From positions 1 through 64,000 of the forward strand of contig CBDEVU010000018.1 of assembly GCA_965243715.1 (NCBI GenBank): a stretch of 64,000 bases of DNA, in the 5' to 3' direction. Source of the DNA: UBA11606 sp965243715. Its GTDB lineage: Bacteria; Actinomycetota; Acidimicrobiia; Acidimicrobiales; Aldehydirespiratoraceae. The notes beneath the pieces are model-generated. The model worked only from the letters and a program-made list of their open reading frames with translations, was not told the DNA's origin and made no database searches. How positions within the stretch are numbered: position 1 is the first letter of the stretch; each line of letters begins with the position of its first letter. Shown here piece by piece: positions 16,894 through 25,068 of this stretch. A program made the position numbers and the translations under genes.

Positions 16894-18825
16894 ATGAAAA
16901 AGAAGCGGAAGCGGTTCTCGGAGCCACTGCCGCGGTTGACTACGCCGATGGTTCGCGAGAATGGCGAACTTAGGCCCGCTTCGTGGGACGAAGCGCTCGA
17001 CCGAGCGGTGGCTGGTTTTAGCCAAGTCCGCGACGAGTACGGCCCCGATGCCTTTGCCGTCTTTAGTTGTTCTAAGTCGACCAACGAGATGAACTACGCG
17101 GCGCAGAAGTTTGCCCGCATGGCGTTGGGGACCAACAACATCGACTCGTGTAATCGAACTTGACACGCTCCTTCGGTCGTCGGTCTGACGGCAGTGTTTG
17201 GAGTGGGAGGCGGAACGGCCTGTTACCAAGAGGTCGAGGAGACCGATGTCATCTTGCTGTGGGGATCTAACGCCCGTGAGGCTCACCCCATCTATTTCCA
17301 TCACCTGTTGAAGGGCCTCGATAACGGCGCCACGATGTACGCCGTCGATCCCCGCCGCACGTCCTCGGCCAAGTTTGCTGACGTGTGGCTGGGACTTAAC
17401 GTCGGCACCGATGTCGCTCTAGCCAATGGTATTGGTCGCGAAATTATCGCCGCCGACCTGCACAATATGGCTTTCATAGCCCACTCTACGCAAGGATTCG
17501 AGGCGTACCGTGATAACGTCGAACCGTGTACGCTGGAGGTAACGGAGGCGATTACTGGCGTACCCGCGGCGGCCATCCGCGAACTGGCTCACGCCTACGC
17601 CACGGCCGAAACGGCTCAGATCCTGTGGACGCTCGGCATCACCGAGCACCACAACGGAGTCGACAACGTTAAGTCGTTGTGCAACCTCGCCCTGCTCACC
17701 GGCCACGTCGGTCGTTGGGGATCGGGACTCGTTCCGTTGCGCGGCCAAAATAACGTGCAAGGGGGTGGCGATATGGGTTCGCTGCCCAACCGGTTTCCGG
17801 GTTTTCAAGACATCGGTGATCCCGTAGCCCACGGCAAGTTCGAAGCCGTTTACGGCATGAAACTCAACCCCAAGCCCGGTCTTCACCTCACCTTGATGTT
17901 AGAAGCAATGGCCGCAGGGTCAATCAAAGCCGCGTTCATCATCGGTGAAAATCCCGCCGATTCTGAAGCCGATGTCGATCACGCCCGGCGGGCGTTGGCC
18001 GGTCTCGACATCTTGGTCGTGCAGGACATCTTTATGACCCGCACAGCGGAGTTAGCCGACGTGGTCTTGCCCGCCGCGGTGGGATGGGCCGAATCCGACG
18101 GCACTGTCACCTCGTCGGAACGACGCGTCCAGCGGGTCCGAGCGGCGGTCTCGCCGCCCGGTGAAGCCCGCCACGACATTGACATCATTGGCGATCTAGC
18201 TCGCAGGATGGGACTCGATTGGGGCAAGCCGTCGGCCGAGGACTTGTGGAACGAACTTCGCCGTTTGTCGCCCCTGCACTACGGGATGACATGGGACCGC
18301 CTTGCCGAGCACGGCGGACTGCAGTGGCCGTGTCCGACCCTCGATCACCCCGGCAGTCCTTTCTTGCACGACTGGCTGTGGGAGGATGATCTCGGCGGAC
18401 GCAACCCTTCGCCGTTCAGCGTTTGCGTCCACGAGGGGCCCAAGGAACAACTTAGCGAGCAATTCCCGCTTCGTCTCACCACCGGGCGGGCCTTAGACTC
18501 CTACAACACGGGTGTGCAGTCCGGTGGCTACGATAATCCGATCCGCTACGGAGATGCCCTAGAAATCAACCCGACTGACGCCCGCGACCGTGACATCACC
18601 GACGGTGAACGGGTACTGGTTTCGTCGCCTCGTGGTTCGGTCGAGATGGAGGTCCGGGTTCAGCCCGATATTCCCGTTGGCCTGGCGTTCACCACCTTTC
18701 ACTTTCCCGATCTGGTCGATATAAACACGATCACCAACGACGAATGGGACCCCGATTCCGGAACGGCGGAGTTCAAGGCAGCGGCGATCCGTATAGACAA
18801 GCTTTCGCTAGCCGCCCATGGCTGA
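16894..18825 (+). CDS. fdhA: Formate dehydrogenase catalytic (Mo/W) subunit, selenocysteine-containing, lacking its N-terminal Fe-S domain
   Basis: Oxidises formate to CO2 at a molybdenum or tungsten bis-pterin centre. The frame continues through an in-frame TGA at 17161-17163 (codon 90), giving a 643-aa protein with context DSCNRT-Sec-HAPSVVGL, exactly where formate dehydrogenases carry Sec or Cys. A SECIS hairpin follows the UGA. Later segments include TDVILLWGSNAREAHPIYFHH, GRWGSGLVPLRGQNNVQGGGD and the C-terminal molydop-binding barrel (LRLTTGRALDSYNTGVQSG). The N-terminal 4Fe-4S domain normally present on this subunit is missing; it sits at the C-terminus of the gene at 20566. The start ATG 16894 is preferred (GGGGA upstream; MKKKRKRF basic start) over ATG 16756 inside the inverted repeat. 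Overlaps fdhB by 8 nt. Confidence 0.93.
17164..17195 (+). other. Bacterial SECIS element
   Basis: Exactly 18 nt after the UGA begins the apical loop GGTCT (17182-17186), closed by a 6-bp stem GTCGTC/GACGGC (17176-17181 with 17187-17192, one G-U pair). From memory, E. coli fdhF has the same 18-nt distance and the same GGUCU loop, so SelB binding is expected. Confidence 0.85.
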
Positions 18826-20569
18826 CCTCTACATTTCCGACGACACCGCCGACACGGTAGAAAGGGCGGCCGTGGACGCCGCGCTGGGCGGGCGTTTTGT
18901 GGTGGTGCGCGAGACCGAGCGACTGGTCCGAGCGGGCACCGCAAAACGCCGCGACCACCGTCACCTGTTGCTCCCCGCCCTGCACGCCTTGCAAAACGCG
19001 AAGGGTTGGATCAGCCCCGGTGGCCTCAACTACGTGTGCGAGATGTTGCAGGTCCCGCCCGCCGAGGCTTACGGCGTAGCAACCTTCTATGACCTCTTTA
19101 GTCTCGCTGAACCCGAGCACGCGGGCGATGTCACCCACGTGTGCGTTGATGCGGCCTGCCAAATTGCGGCGAGCGCGGCGAAGATTGCCGAACTAAAGGC
19201 CGCCGGTGCCTTCGTCCACGAATCGCCGTGCCTGGGTCAGTGCGAGAAAGCCCCAGCGGTGTTCATCCAGGGAGTCGGTGGTCCCGACCACGTCCCCGCC
19301 GATCTTGATCCGCTCGAATTTCATCAACTCGGCGACCCCACGCTCCGGCTACTGAAGCGAATCGGGGTCGTCGACCCTACTTCGCTCGACTCCTACCGCG
19401 AACACGGCGGCTACGACGCGATGGCTGCCGCCGTCGCCATGGGCGCCGTTGCTGTTTGCACCGCTGTGGCTGATTCGGGCTTATCAGGGCGAGGCGGCGC
19501 GGCCTTTCCCACCGGGATCAAGTGGCGGGCGGTGGCCGCCGAGAAGGGTCGCCCGAAGCACGTGGTTGCTAACTGCGACGAGTCCGAACCGGGCACCTTC
19601 AAGGACCGAGTGGTCATGGAGCACGATCCCTTCGCGGTGATCGAGGCGCTCACCGTGGCGGGCTTCGCAACGGGAGCAGAGAACGGCTGGATCTACATCC
19701 GCGGCGAGTATCCCCTCGCTACCGCTCGGCTCGAAAACGCCATCGCCCAATGCGTTGAGGCGGGGCTTCTCGGCGACGATGCCGCCAATTCTGGCCATAC
19801 GTTTAACGTCGAGGTGCGGCGCGGCGCCGGTGCGTACATCTGTGGCGAAGAGACCGCCCTGTTTGCGTCGCTCGAAGGATTCCGCGGCGAACCGCGCAGC
19901 AAGCCGCCGTTCCCGACCACCCACGGCCTCTTCCAGCAGCCGACGGCGATCAATAATCCTGAGACGATCCTCAACGTTCTCGACATCATGTTGATCGGCG
20001 CGGAGGCGTACCGCAGTCGCGGCACGGAGCGTTCACCGGGAACCAAGCTCCTGTGTCTCAGCGGCCGGGTCGCCCGACCGGGCGTGTACGAAGTCGAGTT
20101 CGGCGTCACGCTCGGGGCGGTCATCGAACTAGCCGGGGGCCTCACCGGAAACGGCGAGTTGGCCGCCATCTTGATGGGTGGCGCGGCCGGTTCGTTTGTC
20201 GACGCCTCGGCCCTCGATATGCCCCTCACCCTCGAAGACACCCGCGAACGAGGCACCACGCTGGGCTCCGGCGTCGTAATGCCCTTTACTACCGAAGTAG
20301 ACATGGTCGATGTCTTAGTACGTATCTCGAAGTTTTTTCGCGACGAATCGTGTGGCCAATGTGTTCCGTGTCGGATCGGCACCGTCCGCCAAAACGAGAC
20401 CATGGTGCAAATCCAACGCACTGGTTTGCTTACCGCCGAGCGGCGCGCCCTAGTCGACGACATCTCGGCGGTCATGGTCGATGCCTCGATCTGTGGCCTC
20501 GGGCACACGGCCGCGTCGGCCATCAACTCCGCCCTTGATTTGGGCTTGATCCCCGGTACTGACTCATGA
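18818..20569 (+). CDS. fdhB: Formate dehydrogenase NAD-reducing subunit (NuoE-NuoF fusion)
   Basis: 583 aa. The N-terminal part (about 35-160) is a NuoE-like thioredoxin-fold 2Fe-2S domain with VCVDAACQIAA and SPCLGQCEKAP cysteines. The C-terminal part (about 195-583) is NuoF-like: SGLSGRGGAAFPTGIKW and ANCDESEPGTFKDR for FMN/NADH, RRGAGAYICGEETAL, and the 4Fe-4S motif ESCGQCVPCRIGT with a distal ICGLG cysteine. This module passes electrons from the formate site to NAD. It overlaps fdhA by 8 nt and the next gene by 4 nt (ATGA), so the three subunits are translationally coupled. Confidence 0.93.
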   Translation: MADLYISDDTADTVERAAVDAALGGRFVVVRETERLVRAGTAKRRDHRHLLLPALHALQNAKGWISPGGLNYVCEMLQVPPAEAYGVATFYDLFSLAEPEHAGDVTHVCVDAACQIAASAAKIAELKAAGAFVHESPCLGQCEKAPAVFIQGVGGPDHVPADLDPLEFHQLGDPTLRLLKRIGVVDPTSLDSYREHGGYDAMAAAVAMGAVAVCTAVADSGLSGRGGAAFPTGIKWRAVAAEKGRPKHVVANCDESEPGTFKDRVVMEHDPFAVIEALTVAGFATGAENGWIYIRGEYPLATARLENAIAQCVEAGLLGDDAANSGHTFNVEVRRGAGAYICGEETALFASLEGFRGEPRSKPPFPTTHGLFQQPTAINNPETILNVLDIMLIGAEAYRSRGTERSPGTKLLCLSGRVARPGVYEVEFGVTLGAVIELAGGLTGNGELAAILMGGAAGSFVDASALDMPLTLEDTRERGTTLGSGVVMPFTTEVDMVDVLVRISKFFRDESCGQCVPCRIGTVRQNETMVQIQRTGLLTAERRALVDDISAVMVDASICGLGHTAASAINSALDLGLIPGTDS

Positions 20570-21435
20570 CCATGATCGAAACCAAAGTCTCGTTGACCAT
20601 CGACGGTGAAACCCTCGAAGTGCCGGAGGGGACATCGATTCACAAAGCCTGTGAGGCCGCGGGCATCGACACGCCCACTCTCTGCTGGGCTGAGAACCTC
20701 ACCCCAGTCAGTGTCTGTCGGGTGTGTGTGGTCGAAGTCGAGGGCAGTCGCGCTCTAGTACCGTCGTGTGCTCGTGCCGCCGAAGAAGGCATGGTCGTGG
20801 AAACCGATTCCGACCGAGTCCGTCACAGCCGCAAGATGGTGCTCGAGTTCTTGGGTTCAGGCGTCAACCTTGACCAAGCCGAGGAACTCCACCAGTGGAT
20901 GAAGTTCTACGGCTCTGAACCGGATCGTTACGACCAGTACGAACTTCCCGCCGTTGGAATGGGTGAGGCGCCCAAGATTCAAGACAATCTCTACATCCGC
21001 GATTACGACCGCTGCGTGCTCTGTTACAAATGTGTTGAAGCGTGCGGCGACGACGCTCAGCACACTTACGCCATTGCGGTGAGCGGCCGCGGGTTCGATG
21101 CCCGAATCTCCACCGAGTTCGACGTGACCCTGCCCGATTCGGCGTGTGTGTATTGCGGTAACTGCATTGCCGTGTGCCCCACCGGCGCGATCCAGTTCAA
21201 GACCGAGTTCGACATGCGCCAGGCCAACGATTGGCGGCCCGCTGAACAGGACGTAACCCGCACGGTTTGTTCGTATTGCGGGGTGGGTTGCAACCTCGAA
21301 TTGCACACCCAGGACGACAAAATCGTAAAGGTCACATCGCCCGCCGATCACTCGGTTACCAACGGTCACTTGTGCATCAAGGGGCGCTTTGGTTGGCAGT
21401 ACGTCCAGCCCGTTGACGCTCCGAGTCGGCGCTGA
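20566..21435 (+). CDS. Formate dehydrogenase Fe-S subunit: NuoG-like N-terminal half of a split alpha subunit
   Basis: 289 aa. Residues 1-95 form a plant-type 2Fe-2S domain (CWAENLTPVSVCRVC then PSC). The His/Cys N3-type cluster seen in NuoG is absent; instead there is an insert around HQWMKFYGSEPDRY. Two 4Fe-4S sites follow (CVLCYKCVEAC; CVYCGNCIAVCPTGA). The last 60 residues are the Molybdop_Fe4S4 domain, CSYCGVGCNLELHT ... GHLCIKGRFGWQY, which normally begins the catalytic polypeptide. The protein ends just where the molybdopterin domain should start, and that part is encoded upstream at 16894. So this is a split, gene-order-permuted FdhA. The start is an ATGA overlap with fdhB. Confidence 0.9.
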   Translation: MTMIETKVSLTIDGETLEVPEGTSIHKACEAAGIDTPTLCWAENLTPVSVCRVCVVEVEGSRALVPSCARAAEEGMVVETDSDRVRHSRKMVLEFLGSGVNLDQAEELHQWMKFYGSEPDRYDQYELPAVGMGEAPKIQDNLYIRDYDRCVLCYKCVEACGDDAQHTYAIAVSGRGFDARISTEFDVTLPDSACVYCGNCIAVCPTGAIQFKTEFDMRQANDWRPAEQDVTRTVCSYCGVGCNLELHTQDDKIVKVTSPADHSVTNGHLCIKGRFGWQYVQPVDAPSRR

Positions 21436-21440
21436 TCCGC

Positions 21441-21483
21441 CGTTAGCTCAACCCCCGTTAGCTCAACCCGCCGTTAGCTCAAC
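21441..21483. repeat. Three tandem copies of CGTTAGCTCAAC
   Basis: Copies start at 21441, 21456 and 21472 (15-16 bp period, C-rich spacers). The last copy includes the meaB stop codon (TTA on the plus strand). The array fills the 43-bp gap between the convergent formate dehydrogenase operon and meaB. It probably arose by slippage; no hairpin is formed. Confidence 0.85.
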
Positions 21484-22429
21484 GAGGGCCAAGGTTGTCG
21501 AGTATGGCTCGGGCATGGGCGGCGGGTGAGGCCGTGGTGGAAAGGGGGTGCGCCGCGACGGCGGCGGTGATCGTCTCTCGAAGGGCGGTTTCGACACGGG
21601 TGGCGATTTCGTAACGTAACCGTTGGTCCCGCCGGGTTTCTCGCTGTTCGGTGGCTTCGAGATGCTGGCGATGGGCGCTAATGGCGGCCCACATTGCTGC
21701 GACACCGTCGCCGTCGGTGGCGGTCGTCATCAGGATCGGTGGGCGGTAGCCGGTTGGGTCAAGGTGTCCGCTCAGGTGGCTCAGGTCGAGCATCAACTCG
21801 AGGTCGCGACGAGCGTCCGATGCCCCCGGACGATCGGCTTTGTTGATCACGAACACATCGGCTACTTCCAGCAGTCCGGCTTTGTTGGCCTGCACGGCGT
21901 CGCCCCACCCCGGGTTCACTACCACTACGGTGGTATCGGCGGCTCCGGCCACGTCGACTTCGACCTGACCCACGCCGACGGTTTCAACGATGACGGGGTC
22001 GAACCCCATCGCGTCGAAGACCCGGACGCATCCCGGCACGGACAGTGCCAAGCCCCCTGAGTAGCCGCGGGTCGCAACAGACCGAATGAACGCATCCTCG
22101 CCCGCTAGATCGTCCATGCGGACACGATCGCCCAGGATCGCTCCCCCGGTGAGCGGCGAGGACGGATCGACGGCGATAACGGCGGGCCGACAACGTAGTT
22201 CACTAAGCAAGCGGATCAACTGACCGGTGAGTGTGGATTTCCCCGCCCCCGGCGCGCCGGTGATGCCCACGATGTGTGATCCGGTGGTTCGTGGCTGAGT
22301 GGCCGCGGCGATCTCGTCGGCGAACGGGCCGCCACGTTCGACCAGCGTGAGGAGGCGACCGATGGCGCGGTGGTTGTGGGCAAGGCCCGCTTCGACAAGT
22401 TCGGCGGGGGACAGTCCCCGAATGCTCAC
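21479..22429 (-). CDS. meaB: MeaB/ArgK-type G3E GTPase, mutase chaperone
   Basis: Protects and reloads the B12 cofactor of acyl-CoA mutases. 316 aa, with Walker A GAPGAGKSTLTGQL (residues about 58-71), AVDPSSPLTGGAILGDRVRM, the Walker B/switch ETVGVGQVEVDVA, and the base-specificity motif NKAD. These are the G3E-family MeaB signatures. The start overlaps the small mutase subunit stop (ATGA, 22426-22429), so the order on this strand is large mutase, small mutase, meaB, one operon. Confidence 0.95.
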   Translation of the reverse strand: MSIRGLSPAELVEAGLAHNHRAIGRLLTLVERGGPFADEIAAATQPRTTGSHIVGITGAPGAGKSTLTGQLIRLLSELRCRPAVIAVDPSSPLTGGAILGDRVRMDDLAGEDAFIRSVATRGYSGGLALSVPGCVRVFDAMGFDPVIVETVGVGQVEVDVAGAADTTVVVVNPGWGDAVQANKAGLLEVADVFVINKADRPGASDARRDLELMLDLSHLSGHLDPTGYRPPILMTTATDGDGVAAMWAAISAHRQHLEATEQRETRRDQRLRYEIATRVETALRETITAAVAAHPLSTTASPAAHARAILDNLGPR

Positions 22430-22824
22430 GTATTCACCGCGGCGCGCACCGCGGCAACCACCTCGGCGGCGGGCGCACCTGGGCCGAGGATGGCGGCCAC
22501 ACCGGCGGCCTCCAACGCGGGCATGTCGACCTCGGGGACGATGCCGCCAACGATCAGCGGGATGTCGAGGTCGGCTTGATCGAGAGCCGTGAGCATGGCT
22601 GGAGCGAGCGTAAGGTGGCCCGCGTTATGCATCGAAAGTCCGATGGCGTCGGCGTCTTCTTGTTTGGCCGCGGCCACGATGGAGAGCGCGGTTTGGCGGA
22701 GGCCGAGATAGATGACCTCCATCCCCGCGTCGCGCAAGATGCGGGCCACAACCTTGATCCCGCGGTCGTGGCCGTCGAGTCCTAGCTTGGCTAAAACGAT
22801 GCGAATCTGCTGATCCTTCGCCAT
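22426..22824 (-). CDS. B12-binding small subunit of an acyl-CoA mutase
   Basis: 132 aa, the stand-alone cobalamin-binding domain of methylmalonyl-CoA mutase-type enzymes. The lower-axial-ligand motif LDGHDRG gives D17-x-H19-xx-G22; the S and GG loops are visible as GLSMHNAGHL and IVGGIVPEVDM. The start ATG 22824 lies in a TGATG overlap with the large subunit stop; a GTG one codon earlier is possible. It works with the large subunit encoded just upstream, and MeaB follows. Two-polypeptide mutases of this layout occur among isobutyryl-, ethylmalonyl- and hydroxyisobutyryl-CoA mutases. Confidence 0.93.
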   Translation of the reverse strand: MAKDQQIRIVLAKLGLDGHDRGIKVVARILRDAGMEVIYLGLRQTALSIVAAAKQEDADAIGLSMHNAGHLTLAPAMLTALDQADLDIPLIVGGIVPEVDMPALEAAGVAAILGPGAPAAEVVAAVRAAVNT

Positions 22825-24380
22825 CACACGATTGCCTGTTCTACGTACCTGCCGAAAACGATTTCCATGGCCCAGGCGATCTCTTCCTCTGTGGCGTAGG
22901 CCCGAGTGGCGTCGATGATCGACGGCATTAGGTTCACGGTGGGATCCCGGGCATCGGCGGTGACCTGGCGGAGCGTGCGATGCACGGCGTCGGTGTCGCG
23001 ATCTTGTTTGGCTGCCGCTAGGCGCTTGCGTTGGTACTCCTCGGTCGAAGGGTCGACCCGCAACAGGTTGGTCTCGTCGTCGTTGTTACCTTCGGTGAAG
23101 TCGTTCACACCCACCACGATGCGCCGATCGGCGTTGACCTCGCGGGCGAAACGATAAGCGGCGTCGGCGATTTCACCAACGAAGTAGCCGTTTTCGATCC
23201 CCGCGTAGCAGCCTTCGAGAATCGATCCGTCGCCGAGTTCGTCGAGGTGGGCAAAGACCTCTTCGGCTTGGCGTTCCATCTCATCGGTCATCCATTCGAC
23301 GTAGGGCGCGCCGCCGAGAGGGTCGACGACGTTCGCCGCGCCGGTTTCGTGAGCCACGATTTGTTGGGTTCGTAACGCAATCCGGGCCGCTTTCTCGCTG
23401 GGCAGGGCGAGGGCTTCGTCGAAGCTGTCGGTGTGCAGACTCTGAGTCCCGCCGAGCGCCGCAGCTAAGGCCTGAAGCGCCACCCGAGCAATATTGTTCT
23501 CTGGCTGCTGGGCGGTGAGCGACACTCCGGCGGTCTGGGTATGGAAGCGACACATCATGGCCCGTTCGTCGGTGGCACCGTAGCGTTCCTTCATCCAGCG
23601 GGCCCAGATACGGCGGGCGGCCCGGAACTTGCCGATCTCTTCAAAGAAGTCGCTGTGGGAGTTGAAAAAGAAGCTGAGCCGTCGGCCGAATTCGTTAATG
23701 TCTTGGCCTTCGGCGAGGGCCGCTTCGACGTAGGCGAAGCCGTTGGCCAGCGTAAAAGCGAGTTCGTGAGCGGCGGTGGAACCGGCCTCGCGAATGTGAT
23801 AGCCGGAGATCGAGATGGGGTGCCATCTTGGCAACTCGGCGGTGGTGAACTTCACCATGTCGGTGACTATCCGCATCGACGGGCGGGGCGGGTAGATGTA
23901 CTCCTTTTGCGCCTGGTACTCCTTCAGAATGTCGTTTTGGATCGTGCCAGCTAGGTGGCGCCGAGCGACACCTGTCTTCTCGGCGACGGTCACGTACATG
24001 GCGAGAAGGGTTGCGGCAGGACCGTTGATAGTCATCGAGGTGGAGACACGGGCGAGATCAATGTCGGCGAAGAGGTCTTCCATGTCGGCCAGGGTGTCGA
24101 CGGCCACGCCTGCCCGCCCGACCTCGCCGAGGGCCCACATACTGTCGGAGTCGCGGCCCATGAGCGTCGGCATGTCGAACGCCGTCGAAAGCCCGGTGCT
24201 GCCGTGGCGGAGCAGTTCTTTGAACCGGGTGTTGGTGTCCTCCGCGGTTCCGAAGCCAGCAAACATTCGCATGGTCCAAAGCCGGGACCGGTAACCGGTG
24301 GGGTGAAGGCCGCGGGTGAACGGATACTCACCGGGCCACGGAGCGTCCCCATAGACCGCCTCGACCGGTATGCCGGACAT
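22824..24380 (-). CDS. Large subunit of a B12-dependent acyl-CoA mutase (methylmalonyl-CoA mutase family)
   Basis: 518 aa from ATG 24380 (MSGIPVEAVYGDAPWPGEYP). TIM-barrel signatures: PFTRGLHPTGYRSRLWTMR, AGFGTAEDTNTRFKELL, TAFDMPTLMGRDSD, SMTINGPAATLLAMYV, GTIQNDILKEYQAQKEYIYP, PSMRIVTDMV, SISGYHIREAGST and RFHTQTAGVSLT. The FDMPTLMGRDSD loop differs from the usual THRGYDSD of methylmalonyl-CoA mutase, so the substrate (methylmalonyl-, isobutyryl-, ethylmalonyl- or another acyl-CoA) is open. The coding frame can be entered from GTG codons in an upstream 15-bp repeat tract, but the ancestral start at 24490 is out of frame because one repeat unit lost 4 bp. Divergent from marR. Confidence 0.9.
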   Translation of the reverse strand: MSGIPVEAVYGDAPWPGEYPFTRGLHPTGYRSRLWTMRMFAGFGTAEDTNTRFKELLRHGSTGLSTAFDMPTLMGRDSDSMWALGEVGRAGVAVDTLADMEDLFADIDLARVSTSMTINGPAATLLAMYVTVAEKTGVARRHLAGTIQNDILKEYQAQKEYIYPPRPSMRIVTDMVKFTTAELPRWHPISISGYHIREAGSTAAHELAFTLANGFAYVEAALAEGQDINEFGRRLSFFFNSHSDFFEEIGKFRAARRIWARWMKERYGATDERAMMCRFHTQTAGVSLTAQQPENNIARVALQALAAALGGTQSLHTDSFDEALALPSEKAARIALRTQQIVAHETGAANVVDPLGGAPYVEWMTDEMERQAEEVFAHLDELGDGSILEGCYAGIENGYFVGEIADAAYRFAREVNADRRIVVGVNDFTEGNNDDETNLLRVDPSTEEYQRKRLAAAKQDRDTDAVHRTLRQVTADARDPTVNLMPSIIDATRAYATEEEIAWAMEIVFGRYVEQAIV

Positions 24381-24387
24381 TGTTTGA

Positions 24388-24464
24388 GCAGGCACGGTTT
24401 GGGCAGGCACGGTTTGGGCAGGCACGGTTTGGGCACGGTTTGGGCAGGCACGGTTTGGGCAGGC
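24388..24464. repeat. Minisatellite of 15-bp units at the 5' end of the mutase gene
   Basis: About five units of TTTGGGCAGGCACGG (plus strand), coding for PAQTV repeats on the minus strand. One unit near 24428-24438 lacks 4 bp (AGGC). Restoring those 4 bp would put ATG 24490 (MVTAEPQNPPAQTV) in frame with the mutase. Confidence 0.9.
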
Positions 24465-24503
24465 GGGTTCTGAGGTTCGGCAGTCACCATGGCTCCATAT
24501 TAG

Positions 24504-24515
24504 TTTGACATCAAA
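24504..24515. promoter_or_regulatory. Candidate MarR operator overlapping a -35 box
   Basis: TTTGA-CA-TCAAA, a perfect inverted repeat, which overlaps TTGACA at 24505-24510, a consensus -35 box. It lies 24 bp before the marR start in the divergent region with the mutase gene. Binding of MarR would block transcription of marR and perhaps of the mutase operon. Confidence 0.5.
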
Positions 24516-24538
24516 GTATCTCTTCTAGAGTACCGTAC

Positions 24539-25068
24539 ATGACACTCGACTTCGATCCGATTGACGAAGCGACTTCGAATTGGCGCGCCGCGCACTGGCC
24601 CGCCGTCGAGGCCATGGCGGTCGCCACCTCGATCACCCGGGCTCAGCAAATCCTCGTCGCCCACATTGACGAAGCGCTCGCCCCGTTGGGTCTGAACCTC
24701 AGCCGGTTCGAAGTCCTAGCTCTGTTGTCTTTCACCCAAGAGGGTCACCTCCCGATGGGTAAGATCGGTGTTCGCCTCCAGGTTCATCCGGCCAGTGTGA
24801 CTAATACGGTCGATCGGTTGCAATCGGACGGACTTGTGGTTCGTGTCCCTCATCCGTTTGACGGCCGAGCGACTCTGGCCGAGATTACCGCCACTGGTCG
24901 CCACTACGCTAACGAGGGAGCGCACCTGTTAGGGGCGATCGAGTTTGGAGTCGGGGGTATGGAGTGGGCCAGCGGGCGGGCGTCGTGAAGGCGCTGGCCA
25001 CTATGCGAGCCGCGGCCGGAGACTTCCCCGCAGAACACTGCGTTACGCTGCCGACTACGGAGGATTGA
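24539..25068 (+). CDS. MarR-family regulator (apparent -1 frame break near the 3' end)
   Basis: Winged-helix repressor: LNLSRFEVLALLSFTQEGHL, the recognition helix VHPASVTNTVDRLQSDGLV (residues about 82-100) and the wing HPFDGRATLAEITATGR. The annotated frame stops at 24988 after GMEWASGRAS, but the typical MarR C-terminus VVKALATMRAAAGDF continues in another frame to a TGA at 25066-25068, which overlaps the next ATG. One missing base between about 24950 and 24984 explains this; the repaired protein has about 176 aa. It is divergent from the mutase and upstream of an acyl-CoA dehydrogenase, so it probably controls a CoA-thioester pathway. Confidence 0.85.

Noticed and set aside
16756..17163. 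A separate 135-codon gene ending at TGA 17163
   Set aside because: The TGA is a selenocysteine codon in a continuing frame, and the start at 16756 lies in the loop of an inverted repeat; the gene is fdhA starting at 16894.
17194..18825. An independent gene starting at GTG 17194
   Set aside because: It is the same frame as fdhA after the UGA; the conserved segment HAPSVVGL lies before this GTG.
20566..21435. NuoG-type complex I subunit
   Set aside because: No other Nuo genes are present; the C-terminal 4Fe-4S motif and operon with fdhA/fdhB mark it as part of formate dehydrogenase.
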